The notes under the pieces were generated by a model, which was given only the letters and a program-made list of their open reading frames with translations, was not told the DNA's origin and searched no databases. Position numbers and translations under genes: made by a program. Positions 1 through 6,456 of a stretch of DNA of 10,489 nt are shown here, one piece after another. Source of the stretch: Actinomycetota bacterium (lineage in GTDB: Bacteria > Actinomycetota > Thermoleophilia > RBG-16-64-13); contig PMIZ01000343.1 of the NCBI GenBank assembly GCA_003157225.1, positions 4,756-15,244 on the forward strand, given 5' to 3'. The first letter of the stretch is position 1; every line of letters starts with the position of its first letter.

Positions 1-784
1 CCGAGAAGACGAACAGGCCGATGATCATCGGCGACGACCAAGCATAGGTGTTGCCCGCCCAGCTGAAGGCTAGGAGCAGCGGCACCGCCGCCATCACCAG
101 AAACGCCGTACCCAGGTAGTCCACCGCGTGCTTGCGCAGTTGCGCGTGTCCGGGGAGAGCGACGAGGGCGAAGGCGATGGCGATGACGCCCACCGGGAGG
201 TTGACGTAGAAGGTCCAGCGCCAGCCGATGCTATCGGTGATCCAGCCGCCCAGCAACGGTCCGATGATGGTGGCGAACCCGAAGACGCTCATCAGCAGCC
301 CCGCCCACCGAGCGCGCGCCGCCGGCGGGAAGATGTCTCCCAGGATGGCTTGGACGATGGGGAGCATGGCCCCGGCGCCCAGGCCCTGCACGCCGCGGAA
401 GCCGATCAACTCGATCATGGTGCGGCTCTGGCCGCACAACGCGGAGCCGATCACGAAGATCACCATGCCGAGGACGAAGAAGCGCCGCCTGCCGAACGCG
501 TCGGACAGCTTGCCCCAGATGGGCATCGAAGCCGCCGAGGCCAGCAGGTAGCCTGTCGCCACCCAGGCGTAGTGTTGCAGTCCATTGAGATCGGCGATCA
601 CCCGCGGCATGGCGGTGCCGACCACCGTCTGGTCGAGGGCGCTCAGCAGCATGCCCAGCATAACGCTGGCGAGCACGAACACGATACGCCGCCGGCTGAG
701 GACCACACCCCAGGGCGCGGCGTGTGTGACCGGAGCAGTTGGAACGGCGGCGCCGGTGGCGTCCAGTTCGGATTCGGTGCTCAT
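1..784 (-). CDS. DHA2-family (EmrB/QacA-like) MFS drug exporter, C-terminal part cut off by the window edge
   Basis: Proton-driven multidrug efflux permease of the inner membrane. The first 261 residues are present and the rest lies left of base 1. After a roughly 30-residue hydrophilic N-terminus come hydrophobic segments from about residue 34. LDQTVVGTAMPRVIADL (50-66) matches the DHA2 signature at the end of TM1. The loop 2-3 MFS motif A is GKLSDAFGRRRFF (91-103). GPLLGG (175-180) is the antiporter motif C in TM5, and WRWTFYVNLPVG (188-199) is typical of 14-helix DHA2 proteins. The ATG at 784-782 overlaps the stop of the MarR gene as ATGA, so the two are probably co-transcribed and translationally coupled. 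By family logic the MarR product represses both genes and a drug-like ligand relieves this. The substrate cannot be named from sequence. Confidence 0.93.
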   Translation of the reverse strand, partial: MSTESELDATGAAVPTAPVTHAAPWGVVLSRRRIVFVLASVMLGMLLSALDQTVVGTAMPRVIADLNGLQHYAWVATGYLLASAASMPIWGKLSDAFGRRRFFVLGMVIFVIGSALCGQSRTMIELIGFRGVQGLGAGAMLPIVQAILGDIFPPAARARWAGLLMSVFGFATIIGPLLGGWITDSIGWRWTFYVNLPVGVIAIAFALVALPGHAQLRKHAVDYLGTAFLVMAAVPLLLAFSWAGNTYAWSSPMIIGLFVFS

Positions 785-1269
785 GGTGTGTCCTCTTGTG
801 GTGGCTGGACGGGCGCGTCGCTCGAGCCCGTGTTCTGGAAGTTGGTGACAAGTGCCTGGAGGCCCTGCTTCAGCGCCCGCAGGTCGTCCTCGGCCATCCC
901 CCTGAGCCACGCCATGAGCTGGTCCTCCCGGCTCCGGCGTAGACGCACCATCAGAGCGTCGCCCGCCTCCGAGAGCTCCACGAAGGTGCGACGCCGGTCT
1001 TCGGGGTCGGGGTGCCGCACAACCAAGTCGCGAACTACCAGCTTCTCGACGAGGAGACTCGCGGACGACTCAGATACCTTGAGGATCTTCGCGAGTCCGC
1101 CCACGCTCTGCCGGCTGTGCTCCTTGAGCATGACCATGGCCTTGAACTGCCCCATGCCCATGTCGAGGGCGAGCCATTCGGCGTCCTGCCCCTTCGCGAG
1201 CCCGGCTACCAGATGCATCAGCTGATTGCATTGCTCGGGCAGTTCTTCGCTGCGAATGTCGTCTGTCAC
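781..1269 (-). CDS. MarR-family transcriptional regulator
   Basis: Winged-helix DNA-binding regulator of 162 residues, a normal MarR length. The helix-turn-helix is around residues 54-80 (SVGGLAKILKVSESSAS then LLVEKLVVRDLV). The wing carries DPEDRRRTFVELSEAG (88-103), with the acidic-Arg-Arg signature of the family. The flanking helices (about 8-48 and 107-145) would form the dimer interface. The start is a GTG at 1269-1267, with GAGG eight bases upstream; I see no better in-frame start. Its stop overlaps the exporter start by four bases, so it almost certainly regulates that exporter and, like most of the family, its own promoter. The Pro/Gln/Asp-rich tail (about 147-162) looks disordered. 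Confidence 0.93.
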   Translation of the reverse strand: MTDDIRSEELPEQCNQLMHLVAGLAKGQDAEWLALDMGMGQFKAMVMLKEHSRQSVGGLAKILKVSESSASLLVEKLVVRDLVVRHPDPEDRRRTFVELSEAGDALMVRLRRSREDQLMAWLRGMAEDDLRALKQGLQALVTNFQNTGSSDAPVQPPQEDTP

Positions 1270-1306
1270 CGATCTGTCCTCATTACCCCGGAAAATGCTT
1301 CCTTCT

Positions 1307-1316
1307 CAAAATTTTG
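1307..1316. promoter_or_regulatory. Candidate MarR operator (perfect 10-bp palindrome)
   Basis: CAAAATTTTG is a perfect palindrome lying just downstream of the candidate -10, over the expected transcription start. MarR proteins typically bind AT-rich palindromes of about 16-20 bp near their own promoter, so the position fits autorepression. The palindrome does not extend past 10 bp, which weakens the call. Confidence 0.35.
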
Positions 1317-1319
1317 TTG

Positions 1320-1347
1320 ATTCTACCAAACTAATAGCTAAGGCCAA
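1320..1347 (-). promoter_or_regulatory. Candidate sigma-70 promoter of the marR-exporter operon
   Basis: On the minus strand, TTGGCC (1347-1342) and TAGAAT (1325-1320) are separated by 16 bases, matching the consensus at four and five of six positions. This lies in an AT-rich patch unlike its surroundings. The inferred transcription start near 1312 gives a leader of about 40 bases before the MarR GTG. This is motif matching only. Confidence 0.5.
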
Positions 1348-1488
1348 TGTAAATAGTCCAGCCGCTGGGCGTGAGCGGACGCTGGCGAGAACGCCCGTGA
1401 GAAGGAGGCCAGATACGCCGGTGATCTTCCTGTCCGGCCCGTCCGCTATGCTTCCCGACGTCGGATCGGCGAACACCGGAGGGGTGCG

Positions 1489-1710
1489 ATGCTCGTTTCA
1501 GCCATTGTCGGCGTCGTCATACTCATGGCGGCTCTGGGATACGTGATGTTCCGCAAGTTCACGGTCACGCGGCAGGAGATAGAGTTCGGGGCGCCGCAGG
1601 ACGGGGTGTCGGCAATCTATCTCGACATCCGCGAAGACACGGTGCGAAGCATCCACATCGTCTACACGGACGGCACCGTGAGCGAGGTGCGCAAGCTGCG
1701 CGCGGCTTAG
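1489..1710 (+). CDS. Small single-pass membrane protein of unknown function
   Basis: 73 residues. Residues 2-20 (LVSAIVGVVILMAALGYVM) form one hydrophobic helix, followed by RKF and a soluble tail of about 50 residues. The positive charge after the helix suggests a cytoplasmic C-terminus. The tail reads like a small beta-rich domain: EIEFGAPQDGVSAIYLDI, then SIHIVYTDGTVSEVRKL. A strong GGAGG (1478-1482) lies six bases before the ATG, which supports this start and argues that the gene is real. It precedes tadA by about 130 bases on the same strand; whether they share a transcript is unknown. I recognise no family. Confidence 0.7.
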   Translation: MLVSAIVGVVILMAALGYVMFRKFTVTRQEIEFGAPQDGVSAIYLDIREDTVRSIHIVYTDGTVSEVRKLRAA

Positions 1711-1841
1711 AACTCGTTTCAGAATGACGCTTCGCCGGGTGCCCTCTGGGCGTCAGGCCGCCCGAGCCGCCCCGGCGGACCGGCCCCACCGGTTGCCCTG
1801 TATCATTGGGCCATCCGTCTCAACGGCCTCGGAGTCGAACG

Positions 1842-2321
1842 TTGCCCGTTTCGTCGCAAAGCGAAGATCATCGGTTCATGGCCATGGCGCTCGATGAGGC
1901 GCGAAGCGCGGCTGCCCAGGGAGAGGTACCCGTGGGCGCGGTTCTCGTCGTGGACGGAGAGGTTGTCGCGAGCAGGGGTAACGAGCGGGAGCGCCGTCAC
2001 GACCCCACCGCGCACGCGGAAATGCTGGTGCTACGCGACGCCGCGGGCATCGCGGGCGGATGGCGCCTGCGCGACGCCACCCTGTATGTCACCTTGGAGC
2101 CTTGCGTCATGTGTGCGGGGGCCATCGTGCTGGCGCGCATCAAGCGGCTGGTCTACGGCGCCGACGATCCCAAAGCCGGTGCGGCCGGGACCATCTTCAA
2201 CATTGTCGATCACCCGGCGCTCAACCACCGTCCGGAGGTGCGGGCTGGGGTGATGTCCACGGAAGCTTGCGGACTCCTGCGCGAGTTCTTCGCGGAGCGG
2301 CGCGAGCAGGACCTGCTGTAG
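1842..2321 (+). CDS. tadA: tRNA-specific adenosine deaminase TadA
   Basis: Deaminates adenosine 34 to inosine in the anticodon of tRNA-Arg(ACG), so that one tRNA reads several Arg codons; an essential cytosolic zinc enzyme in most bacteria. The zinc and catalytic site is complete: HAE (58-60), with His58 as ligand and Glu60 as proton shuttle, and PCVMC (87-91), with Cys88 and Cys91. VPVGAVLV (29-36) is the usual lead-in. The N-terminal helix FMAMALDEARSAA and C-terminal ECRE-like helix EACGLLREFF fit TadA rather than a cytidine deaminase. I chose the TTG at 1842 because GGAG (1831-1834) sits seven bases upstream and gives 159 residues, the usual size. An in-frame TTG at 1806 has no ribosome site. 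The CDF gene starts eight bases after the stop. Confidence 0.93.
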   Translation: MPVSSQSEDHRFMAMALDEARSAAAQGEVPVGAVLVVDGEVVASRGNERERRHDPTAHAEMLVLRDAAGIAGGWRLRDATLYVTLEPCVMCAGAIVLARIKRLVYGADDPKAGAAGTIFNIVDHPALNHRPEVRAGVMSTEACGLLREFFAERREQDLL

Positions 2322-2329
2322 GACAGCGC

Positions 2330-3280
2330 GTGGACGATCATCGCGGTCATCATCATGCTCTCCCCGCCACGCCCGACGCGAGGCTGATCCTCAGCATCTT
2401 CCTCAACCTGCTGATCACCCTGTTCCAGGTCGCCGGAGGCATCCTCGCCAACAGCCTGGGTCTGCTCTCCGACGCCGCCCACAACCTGAGCGACGTCGTG
2501 GCCCTCGGCCTCAGTCTTTGGGCAGTCCGCCTCGGACGGCGCCGCGCCACTCCCACCCGCACCTTCGCCTACAAGCGAGCCGAGATCCTGGTCGCCATGT
2601 TCAACTCGGCCGTGCTCGTCGCCATCTCCATCTACATCATCGTGGAGGCGGCCCGCCGTCTGCTTCATCCCGAACAGGTGCACGGCCTCTACGTGGTCGC
2701 CTTCGCCGGCGCGGGCTTGGCCATCAACGGGCTGGCCGCCCTGCTGCTGCGGTCGCACGGCCATGACCTCAATCTGCGGAGCGCCTTCCTCCATCTTGTG
2801 GGCGACGCCGCGACGAGCCTCGGTGTCATGGTGAGCGGGGTCATCGTCTATCTCTGGAACTGGAACTATGCCGACGCAATCGTATCCGTCCTGGTCTCGC
2901 TCTGGATCGGCCGGGAAGCGATAGGCATCGTTCGGAGCACCGTGAACGTGCTCATGGAGGGGACACCGGAAGGTCTCGAGTTCGACGACGTGGAACAGGC
3001 CGTGCTGGCAGTGCCGGGGGTGAAAGGCGTGCACGACCTCCACATCTGGGCGATCTCGTCGAGTGACCTGGCGCTTTCCGCACATCTGGAAGCCGACGAC
3101 GCCGCGCTCTCCGAGACCGCTGCGCTCGTCAGCGCGGTCAAGAGCATGCTCGCCGCCAAGTTCGCCGTCGGGCACGTGACCCTGGAACTCGAGCCGGTGG
3201 GCGGGGAATGCGCCGGAAGCTGCGAGATCCCGCGGCCCATGCCCGCCCGGGACGAGCGGCACCGGCGCCACCAGCGCTGA
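2330..3280 (+). CDS. Cation diffusion facilitator, Zn-type exporter (ZitB/CzcD-like)
   Basis: Inner-membrane metal/proton antiporter, most likely exporting Zn(II). 316 residues with about six membrane helices and a cytoplasmic C-terminal domain. Both intramembrane ligand pairs are present: HNLSD in TM2 (His51, Asp55, after SDAA) and HLVGD in TM5 (His155, Asp159). The His/Asp pairing on both helices is the pattern associated with zinc. The C-terminal VHDLHIWAIS (234-243) is typical of the ZitB/CzcD group. The short N-terminus DDHRGHHH is His-rich, as in many zinc members, and the tail has a CAGSC pair (294-298). The open frame extends upstream over tadA, but the GTG at 2330 has AGGA six bases before it and gives the normal N-terminus. 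The tight spacing to tadA and the acetyltransferase gene suggests one operon. Confidence 0.92.
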   Translation: MDDHRGHHHALPATPDARLILSIFLNLLITLFQVAGGILANSLGLLSDAAHNLSDVVALGLSLWAVRLGRRRATPTRTFAYKRAEILVAMFNSAVLVAISIYIIVEAARRLLHPEQVHGLYVVAFAGAGLAINGLAALLLRSHGHDLNLRSAFLHLVGDAATSLGVMVSGVIVYLWNWNYADAIVSVLVSLWIGREAIGIVRSTVNVLMEGTPEGLEFDDVEQAVLAVPGVKGVHDLHIWAISSSDLALSAHLEADDAALSETAALVSAVKSMLAAKFAVGHVTLELEPVGGECAGSCEIPRPMPARDERHRRHQR

Positions 3281-3292
3281 GGGTCGGACCCG

Positions 3293-3772
3293 GTGGAACA
3301 AAAGTGGATCATCGAGTTGGCGGACGAGCAGGACGCTCGGGCGATTCTCGATCTCCAAAGACTCGCCTATCAAAGCGAAGCCGCGATCTACGACGACTAC
3401 ACCATCGCCCCGCTCACCCAGACGCTGGAAGAGACGCTGGCGGACTTCGAGCAGCAGGTCGTCCTGAAGGCGACCGTGGATGGCCGCATTGTGGGGTCGG
3501 TGAGGGGGCGCCTTCGAGGCGACAGCTGTGAGATCGGGCGGCTCATCGTCCACCCCGATCTTCAGAACCGGGGCATCGGCACGGCCCTCATGAACCGGAT
3601 CGAGCAGCACTTCCCGGCCGTGCGCCGCTTCGAGCTCTGCACCGGCCACGCGAGCGAGCGCAACCTCTACCTGTATGGCAGGCTGGGCTACCACGCCTTC
3701 GACCGGAGGCCGGTGAGCAATAACCTAACTATGGTGCTGATGGAGAAGTCCGGGGCCACCGGCCCAAGGTAG
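3293..3772 (+). CDS. GNAT-family N-acetyltransferase
   Basis: Transfers an acetyl group from acetyl-CoA to an amine; the substrate is not predictable. 159 residues, a normal single GNAT domain. Motif A is IGRLIVHPDLQNRGIGTALM (81-100), with the Q-x-x-G-x-G pyrophosphate loop at Gln91 to Gly96. Motif B follows around 114-134, where ERNLYLYGRLGYHAFD holds the Asn and Tyr residues commonly used near CoA and catalysis. The GTG at 3293 lies 12 bases after the CDF stop, with GAGGG (3279-3283) overlapping that stop nine bases upstream. It is therefore the likely last gene of the tadA-CDF run. A functional link to zinc efflux or tRNA editing is not evident. Confidence 0.9.
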   Translation: MEQKWIIELADEQDARAILDLQRLAYQSEAAIYDDYTIAPLTQTLEETLADFEQQVVLKATVDGRIVGSVRGRLRGDSCEIGRLIVHPDLQNRGIGTALMNRIEQHFPAVRRFELCTGHASERNLYLYGRLGYHAFDRRPVSNNLTMVLMEKSGATGPR

Positions 3773-3793
3773 CGCGCACCGGCAGGAAAGCCG

Positions 3794-3859
3794 ACCGGCG
3801 GCGCCGCGAACCGGCGGCGTCGCGAACCGGCAGCACCGCGAACCGGCGGCGCGCCGCGA
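3794..3859. repeat. Tandem 16-bp repeat, four copies
   Basis: The unit is ACCGGCGGCGCCGCGA. Copies lie at 3794-3809, 3810-3825 (one change), 3826-3841 (two changes) and 3842-3859 (18 bases, two extra). The array is about 20 bases after the acetyltransferase stop. Because 16 is not a multiple of three and no gene covers it, it is most likely a slippage-derived non-coding array. Confidence 0.85.
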
Positions 3860-3873
3860 TGTCCAGGCGCAGT

Positions 3874-3895
3874 GAGGCCCCTGCACCGGGGGCTC
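3874..3895. terminator. Possible hairpin between convergent genes
   Basis: GAGGCCCC and GGGGGCTC pair at seven of eight positions around a six-base TGCACC loop, between the plus-strand acetyltransferase and the minus-strand membrane protein. Neither side has a T-tract, so intrinsic termination is doubtful. Confidence 0.25.
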
Positions 3896-3920
3896 GGAGC
3901 GGTGCCTCCCTTGCGGTCTC

Positions 3921-4118
3921 CTACATCTTCTTCTTGCCGCGACCGGCGGCCGCGAGAGGGGCGATGGCTATCCAGAGCGTGATGACTATCAGCATGGACG
4001 TGGTGTAGCCAACGTCCGGAAGTCCGAGCCTGCTGGAGATCGGGTCCCAGAGAAGCATGAAGAAGAGGGAGCTAAGAAAGAATCCTGGTATGGCCGCAAG
4101 CATGTTGAAGTAGCCCAT
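3921..4118 (-). CDS. Small two-helix membrane protein of unknown function
   Basis: 65 residues with two hydrophobic stretches: about 6-25 (MLAAIPGFFLSSLFFMLLWD) and about 40-57 (SMLIVITLWIAIAPLAAA). They are joined by a loop containing PISSRLGLPDVGY, and the protein ends in a basic tail, GRGKKKM. The basic C-terminus suggests that both ends lie in the cytoplasm. AAGGAG sits seven bases before the ATG at 4118, a near-ideal ribosome site, so I believe the gene despite its size. It stands alone, convergent with the acetyltransferase. I recognise no family. Confidence 0.72.
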   Translation of the reverse strand: MGYFNMLAAIPGFFLSSLFFMLLWDPISSRLGLPDVGYTTSMLIVITLWIAIAPLAAAGRGKKKM

Positions 4119-4424
4119 CGCCGTCTCCTTTGTCGGTCAGGTTCCTACTGCCAGTACAGGTGGGTACCCGGAAAGCGAGGAAGTTGCACACGCATGATGC
4201 CGACACTCGCACAAGGGTGGATCGCCGTGAAGAGCGCAGGCAGGTTTGCGGAGGGCGCGCCCGGGCTCATAGGGGCTGTGGAGGAGATCGCGCCTCAAGC
4301 ACTCGTCTTCTCGAGGAGCAGGGCTGAGGAACAGAAAGCGAGGCGAACCGCGCACGCATCGGCTACAATCCGCAGTGCGCTGCGCGAGGCTTGCCGGCAG
4401 AAGGGCCTCGCCAGACGCGCCAGT
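4119..4424. other. Intergenic stretch between the small membrane gene and tRNA-Ser
   Basis: No credible gene. Open frames here run straight through the tRNA and are artefacts. It should hold the promoter of the minus-strand membrane gene at its left end, which I could not resolve, and the tRNA promoter at its right end. Confidence 0.6.
4364..4369 (+). promoter_or_regulatory. Possible -10 element of the tRNA-Ser promoter
   Basis: TACAAT matches the -10 consensus at five of six positions and lies 55 bases before the mature tRNA 5' end, leaving a leader of about 50 bases. No convincing -35 is present at 16-18 bases spacing, so this is tentative. Confidence 0.3.
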
Positions 4425-4512
<88 letters not shown>

Positions 4513-4539
4513 TTTGGAAAGCCAAGAATGGCTAGGGGG

Positions 4540-4563
4540 ACCCGACCGGTGAGGCCGGGTTTT
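4540..4563 (+). terminator. Intrinsic terminator after tRNA-Ser
   Basis: ACCCGACC pairs with GGCCGGGT, with one A-C mismatch, around a five-base loop (GGTGA), and runs into TTTT (4560-4563). It begins 28 bases after the tRNA, which fits termination of a single-gene tRNA transcript. Confidence 0.7.
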
Positions 4564-4601
4564 CGCGTCTTTCGCGCGAGTTCGGTGGCAATCCGGGGGC
4601 A

Positions 4602-4653
4602 AACTCGGCAGCAGGTAATGGATGGAGACGGACGGAATGACACCAGGTAACAG
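4602..4653. repeat. 52-bp imperfect direct repeat, copy A
   Basis: Ungapped alignment to 5640-5691 gives 39 of 52 identical bases by hand count, including a shared 12-base core, CGGAATGACACC, at 4633-4644. It starts about 90 bases after the tRNA 3' end. It could be a diverged dispersed intergenic repeat or a remnant boundary of inserted DNA. Sequence alone does not decide. Confidence 0.55.
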
Positions 4654-4783
4654 ACCGGCTGATTCCCGCCCCCGTAGCCTGCTCTCCTCCTGACCCCGGG
4701 GAGACTCGTTTGCGAAAAGTCCCCCCGAAGCATACGCACCATGCGAGCTCCAGCTGAGCACGGGCCTCAGCTTCGCGATCGAC

Positions 4784-5227
4784 CTATTGTCCGACCGCAG
4801 AAGGCTTGACCCGAGCGCGAAGCGCCTCGTTCATCGCTGTGAAGCCGGCGTCCGTGTCCCGGAGCATCCCGCGCATGAACGGGACGAGGATGCCGCGAAA
4901 TGTCTCGCGTTGCGTGAACCGAACTCGACCACCCGGCAATGGCTCGATACGCAGGCTGTGGGCACCGTCGAGCATCCGTGGAACCAGAAATCGCCCCAAC
5001 CAGCCGATCGACATTCCCGACTCGTATTCGGTTACCGTCGGGGTGAAAGTCATGGCCCTTCGGTTAGGTGGCCGAATGGTGACCTTGAACCTGTCGCCTA
5101 CCGCGGTTACTTTCCCTTCGATGGTCATGAACGGATTCCACTCCTCGAAGGCGGCGAAGTCACTGAGAACTGCCCATACCGCACCTGGGGATGCGTCGAT
5201 GTCGATAGAGTGCTCTAGGGTCTTCAT
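4784..5227 (-). CDS. SRPBCC (START/Bet v1-like) domain protein
   Basis: 147 residues forming one SRPBCC fold, a beta-sheet grip around a long C-terminal helix that encloses a hydrophobic pocket. Features are the opening strand TLEHSIDIDASP (3-14), VWAVLSDFAAFEEWNPFM (18-34) with the family's W-N-P, a DRFKVTIRPP strand (45-54), RVRFTQRETFRG (101-112) and the final helix after about residue 125. Family members bind lipids, polyketides or hormones, or act as cyclases; no catalytic residue points to a reaction. I start at the ATG at 5227 because AGGAG lies a few bases upstream. A longer frame up to 5260 has no comparable site. It stands alone, reading toward tRNA-Ser, between two 52-bp repeats. 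Confidence 0.85.
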   Translation of the reverse strand: MKTLEHSIDIDASPGAVWAVLSDFAAFEEWNPFMTIEGKVTAVGDRFKVTIRPPNRRAMTFTPTVTEYESGMSIGWLGRFLVPRMLDGAHSLRIEPLPGGRVRFTQRETFRGILVPFMRGMLRDTDAGFTAMNEALRARVKPSAVGQ

Positions 5228-5539
5228 CCTGTTCTCCTTGTCCAGAGCGTGCTGCCTCACTTTCCAGATCGCCTTCCCTTGCTGTAGCGTTCCTGTCCAG
5301 TGCGGTTCGTCTACAGGATGAGCGCGTCCAAACGGAGGACCCAGCTTCTTACTTCCGCTTGCGCGCCCGAACCAAACACCTCGGGGCCCCGGACGGCGCG
5401 GTTACGGCGCACGATCTCGCCCCTGCCGGACACATAGAGAGTGAAGGGGCAGATGAAGCACGGAGCGTCCAACGCGTTGCAGCTCACAGGCCAAACGTCA
5501 GTGGTGCCCTGAGCGGCGGACTCGCCTGAGATAGGTAGC

Positions 5540-5613
5540 GGGGGTCCCGATTTCCGTGCAATGGTGCAATACCCGGCCGAGTATTGTGGCATTGTGCCAA
5601 TCTCGGGACCCCC
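5540..5613. repeat. 74-bp interrupted palindrome
   Basis: Three nested inverted pairs share one centre at 5576.5. They are GGGGGTCCCGA (5540-5550) with TCGGGACCCCC (5603-5613), GCAAT (5558-5562) with ATTGT (5591-5595, one G-T), and CAATAC (5567-5572) with GTATTG (5581-5586). The symmetric internal gaps are 7 and 4 bases, and the central loop is 8 bases (CCGGCCGA). The arms could be the terminal repeats of a very small non-autonomous element, two abutting insertion-sequence ends, or a structured RNA. There is no T-tract after it. Confidence 0.8.
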
Positions 5614-5639
5614 TGCCCACTGCCGAAAGGCCGAGTCTG

Positions 5640-5691
5640 AACTCGCTCGCAGAAGACGGATCGGGACGGTCGGAATGACACCGGATGACAG
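5640..5691. repeat. 52-bp imperfect direct repeat, copy B
   Basis: Partner of 4602-4653 in the same orientation, 1,038 bases away, with the shared core CGGAATGACACC at 5671-5682. It begins 26 bases after the 74-bp palindrome ends. Confidence 0.55.
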
Positions 5692-5830
5692 TTACCGCCG
5701 GTCCGCCGTATAGACCCCCAGCAACGAGATATCAGCGTGGGCGCGGAGTTGACCATGCAGGCACCAGTGGACTTTGCGGTAGAGTTGCGCAGACTGAGCA
5801 GTCCTCGTTAGGTAAGAATGGGGTAGTACC

Positions 5831-6358
5831 GTGTTCTGGACAGCGCTCAACGACCGGCGCAGCACTGAGAACGCTGGCATGATAGTGCGTTCGCACGCGG
5901 CCTTCGGCGGCCAGGCCATCGTGATCATTGGGCAGGAGCCTTGGCAGTTCAAGAAACGAGCCCAGGCCTTCTCTCGTCATCTAGAGCGGCTCTGCACCTT
6001 CATGTATTTGCCGAATGAGGGCGCCTTCTTCGAGTGGTGTCGGAGCGAAGATATCATCCCCGTGGCCGTCGAGATCGCTGATCCTCCCCTATTCTTGCCT
6101 GGGGCAACGTTCCCGGAGCGCACCGCACTCGTTATCGGAAACGAACGCACAGGGCTCGGAGGCAACTTCCTCGCGAAGTGCCAGCGGGTCGTGACTATTC
6201 CGCAGTTCGGACCGGTGGGATGTCTTAATGCCGCCGCCGCAGCTGTGGTCGCAATGTACGAGATCACACGCTTATGTGACGTCGAGCTTTCAATAGGCGG
6301 CGGCAAGTACCTGGTCGATGAGTCCGGGGATGCTGCTTCTCAGTCAACAAGCGCATAG
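5831..6358 (+). CDS. SPOUT-superfamily (TrmH/SpoU-type) RNA 2'-O-methyltransferase
   Basis: Predicted SAM-dependent ribose methyltransferase acting on tRNA or rRNA; the target is unknown. At 175 residues it is essentially the knotted catalytic domain alone, close to TrmL in size. Motif 1 is ENAGMIVRSHAAFG (13-26), with Asn14 and Arg20. Motif 2 is LVIGNERTGL (100-109). Motif 3 is IPQFGPVGCLNAAAAAVVAMYE (123-144), where Asn133 and the following helix close the trefoil knot around SAM. The usual Ser before Leu-Asn is Cys131. The only start after the upstream stop that keeps motif 1 intact is the GTG at 5831, with just a weak GGGG upstream. An ATG at 5879 would delete motif 1. The last 20 residues look disordered. 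The gene stands alone on its strand. Confidence 0.82.
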   Translation: MFWTALNDRRSTENAGMIVRSHAAFGGQAIVIIGQEPWQFKKRAQAFSRHLERLCTFMYLPNEGAFFEWCRSEDIIPVAVEIADPPLFLPGATFPERTALVIGNERTGLGGNFLAKCQRVVTIPQFGPVGCLNAAAAAVVAMYEITRLCDVELSIGGGKYLVDESGDAASQSTSA

Positions 6359-6456
6359 ATCTGGCACGCGGAGGCGCTCGGCTAGAGTAGTGGTTCGCGG
6401 AGAGTGACGATGGGAGAAAGCCTAGGTGAACCTGAGTGTCGGCGAAGCCAGGATTA

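Larger units (their letters stand above)
5228..5830. other. Gene-poor stretch between the SRPBCC and methyltransferase genes
   Basis: About 600 bases without a gene I can support. It holds the 74-bp palindrome (5540-5613) and repeat copy B (5640-5691). A minus-strand frame at 5311-5592 starts inside the palindrome without a ribosome site and resembles nothing I know. The left end should carry the SRPBCC promoter and the right end that of the methyltransferase, neither clearly recognisable. It may be decayed inserted DNA. Confidence 0.55.

Noticed and set aside
128..1225. Long plus-strand frame of 365 codons over the exporter and marR genes
   Set aside because: Low-complexity Asp/Glu/Arg/His composition typical of the antisense of GC-rich genes, and both minus-strand genes have clear family motifs.
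1711..1735. Possible third member of the 52-bp repeat (AACTCG followed by GAATGAC)
   Set aside because: Only two short words are shared and their spacing differs from copies A and B, so chance is sufficient.
1779..1793. ACCGG-CCCCA-CCGGT inverted repeat before tadA
   Set aside because: A 5-bp GC stem without a T-tract is expected by chance in GC-rich DNA, and it is not positioned as an operator or terminator.
2210..3694. Minus-strand frame of 494 codons opposite the tadA, CDF and GNAT genes
   Set aside because: It is antisense to three genes with clear motifs and has a His/Asp/Val-rich shadow composition.
4562..4640. Translated tail resembling an integrase C-terminus (FGGNPGAN)
   Set aside because: The resemblance is a few residues long with no upstream integrase domain or catalytic motif, so it cannot be called a remnant.
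5311..5592. Minus-strand frame of 93 codons with several Cys residues
   Set aside because: It starts inside the 74-bp palindrome, has no ribosome site and matches no family pattern. The Cys spacing is not a recognisable metal site.
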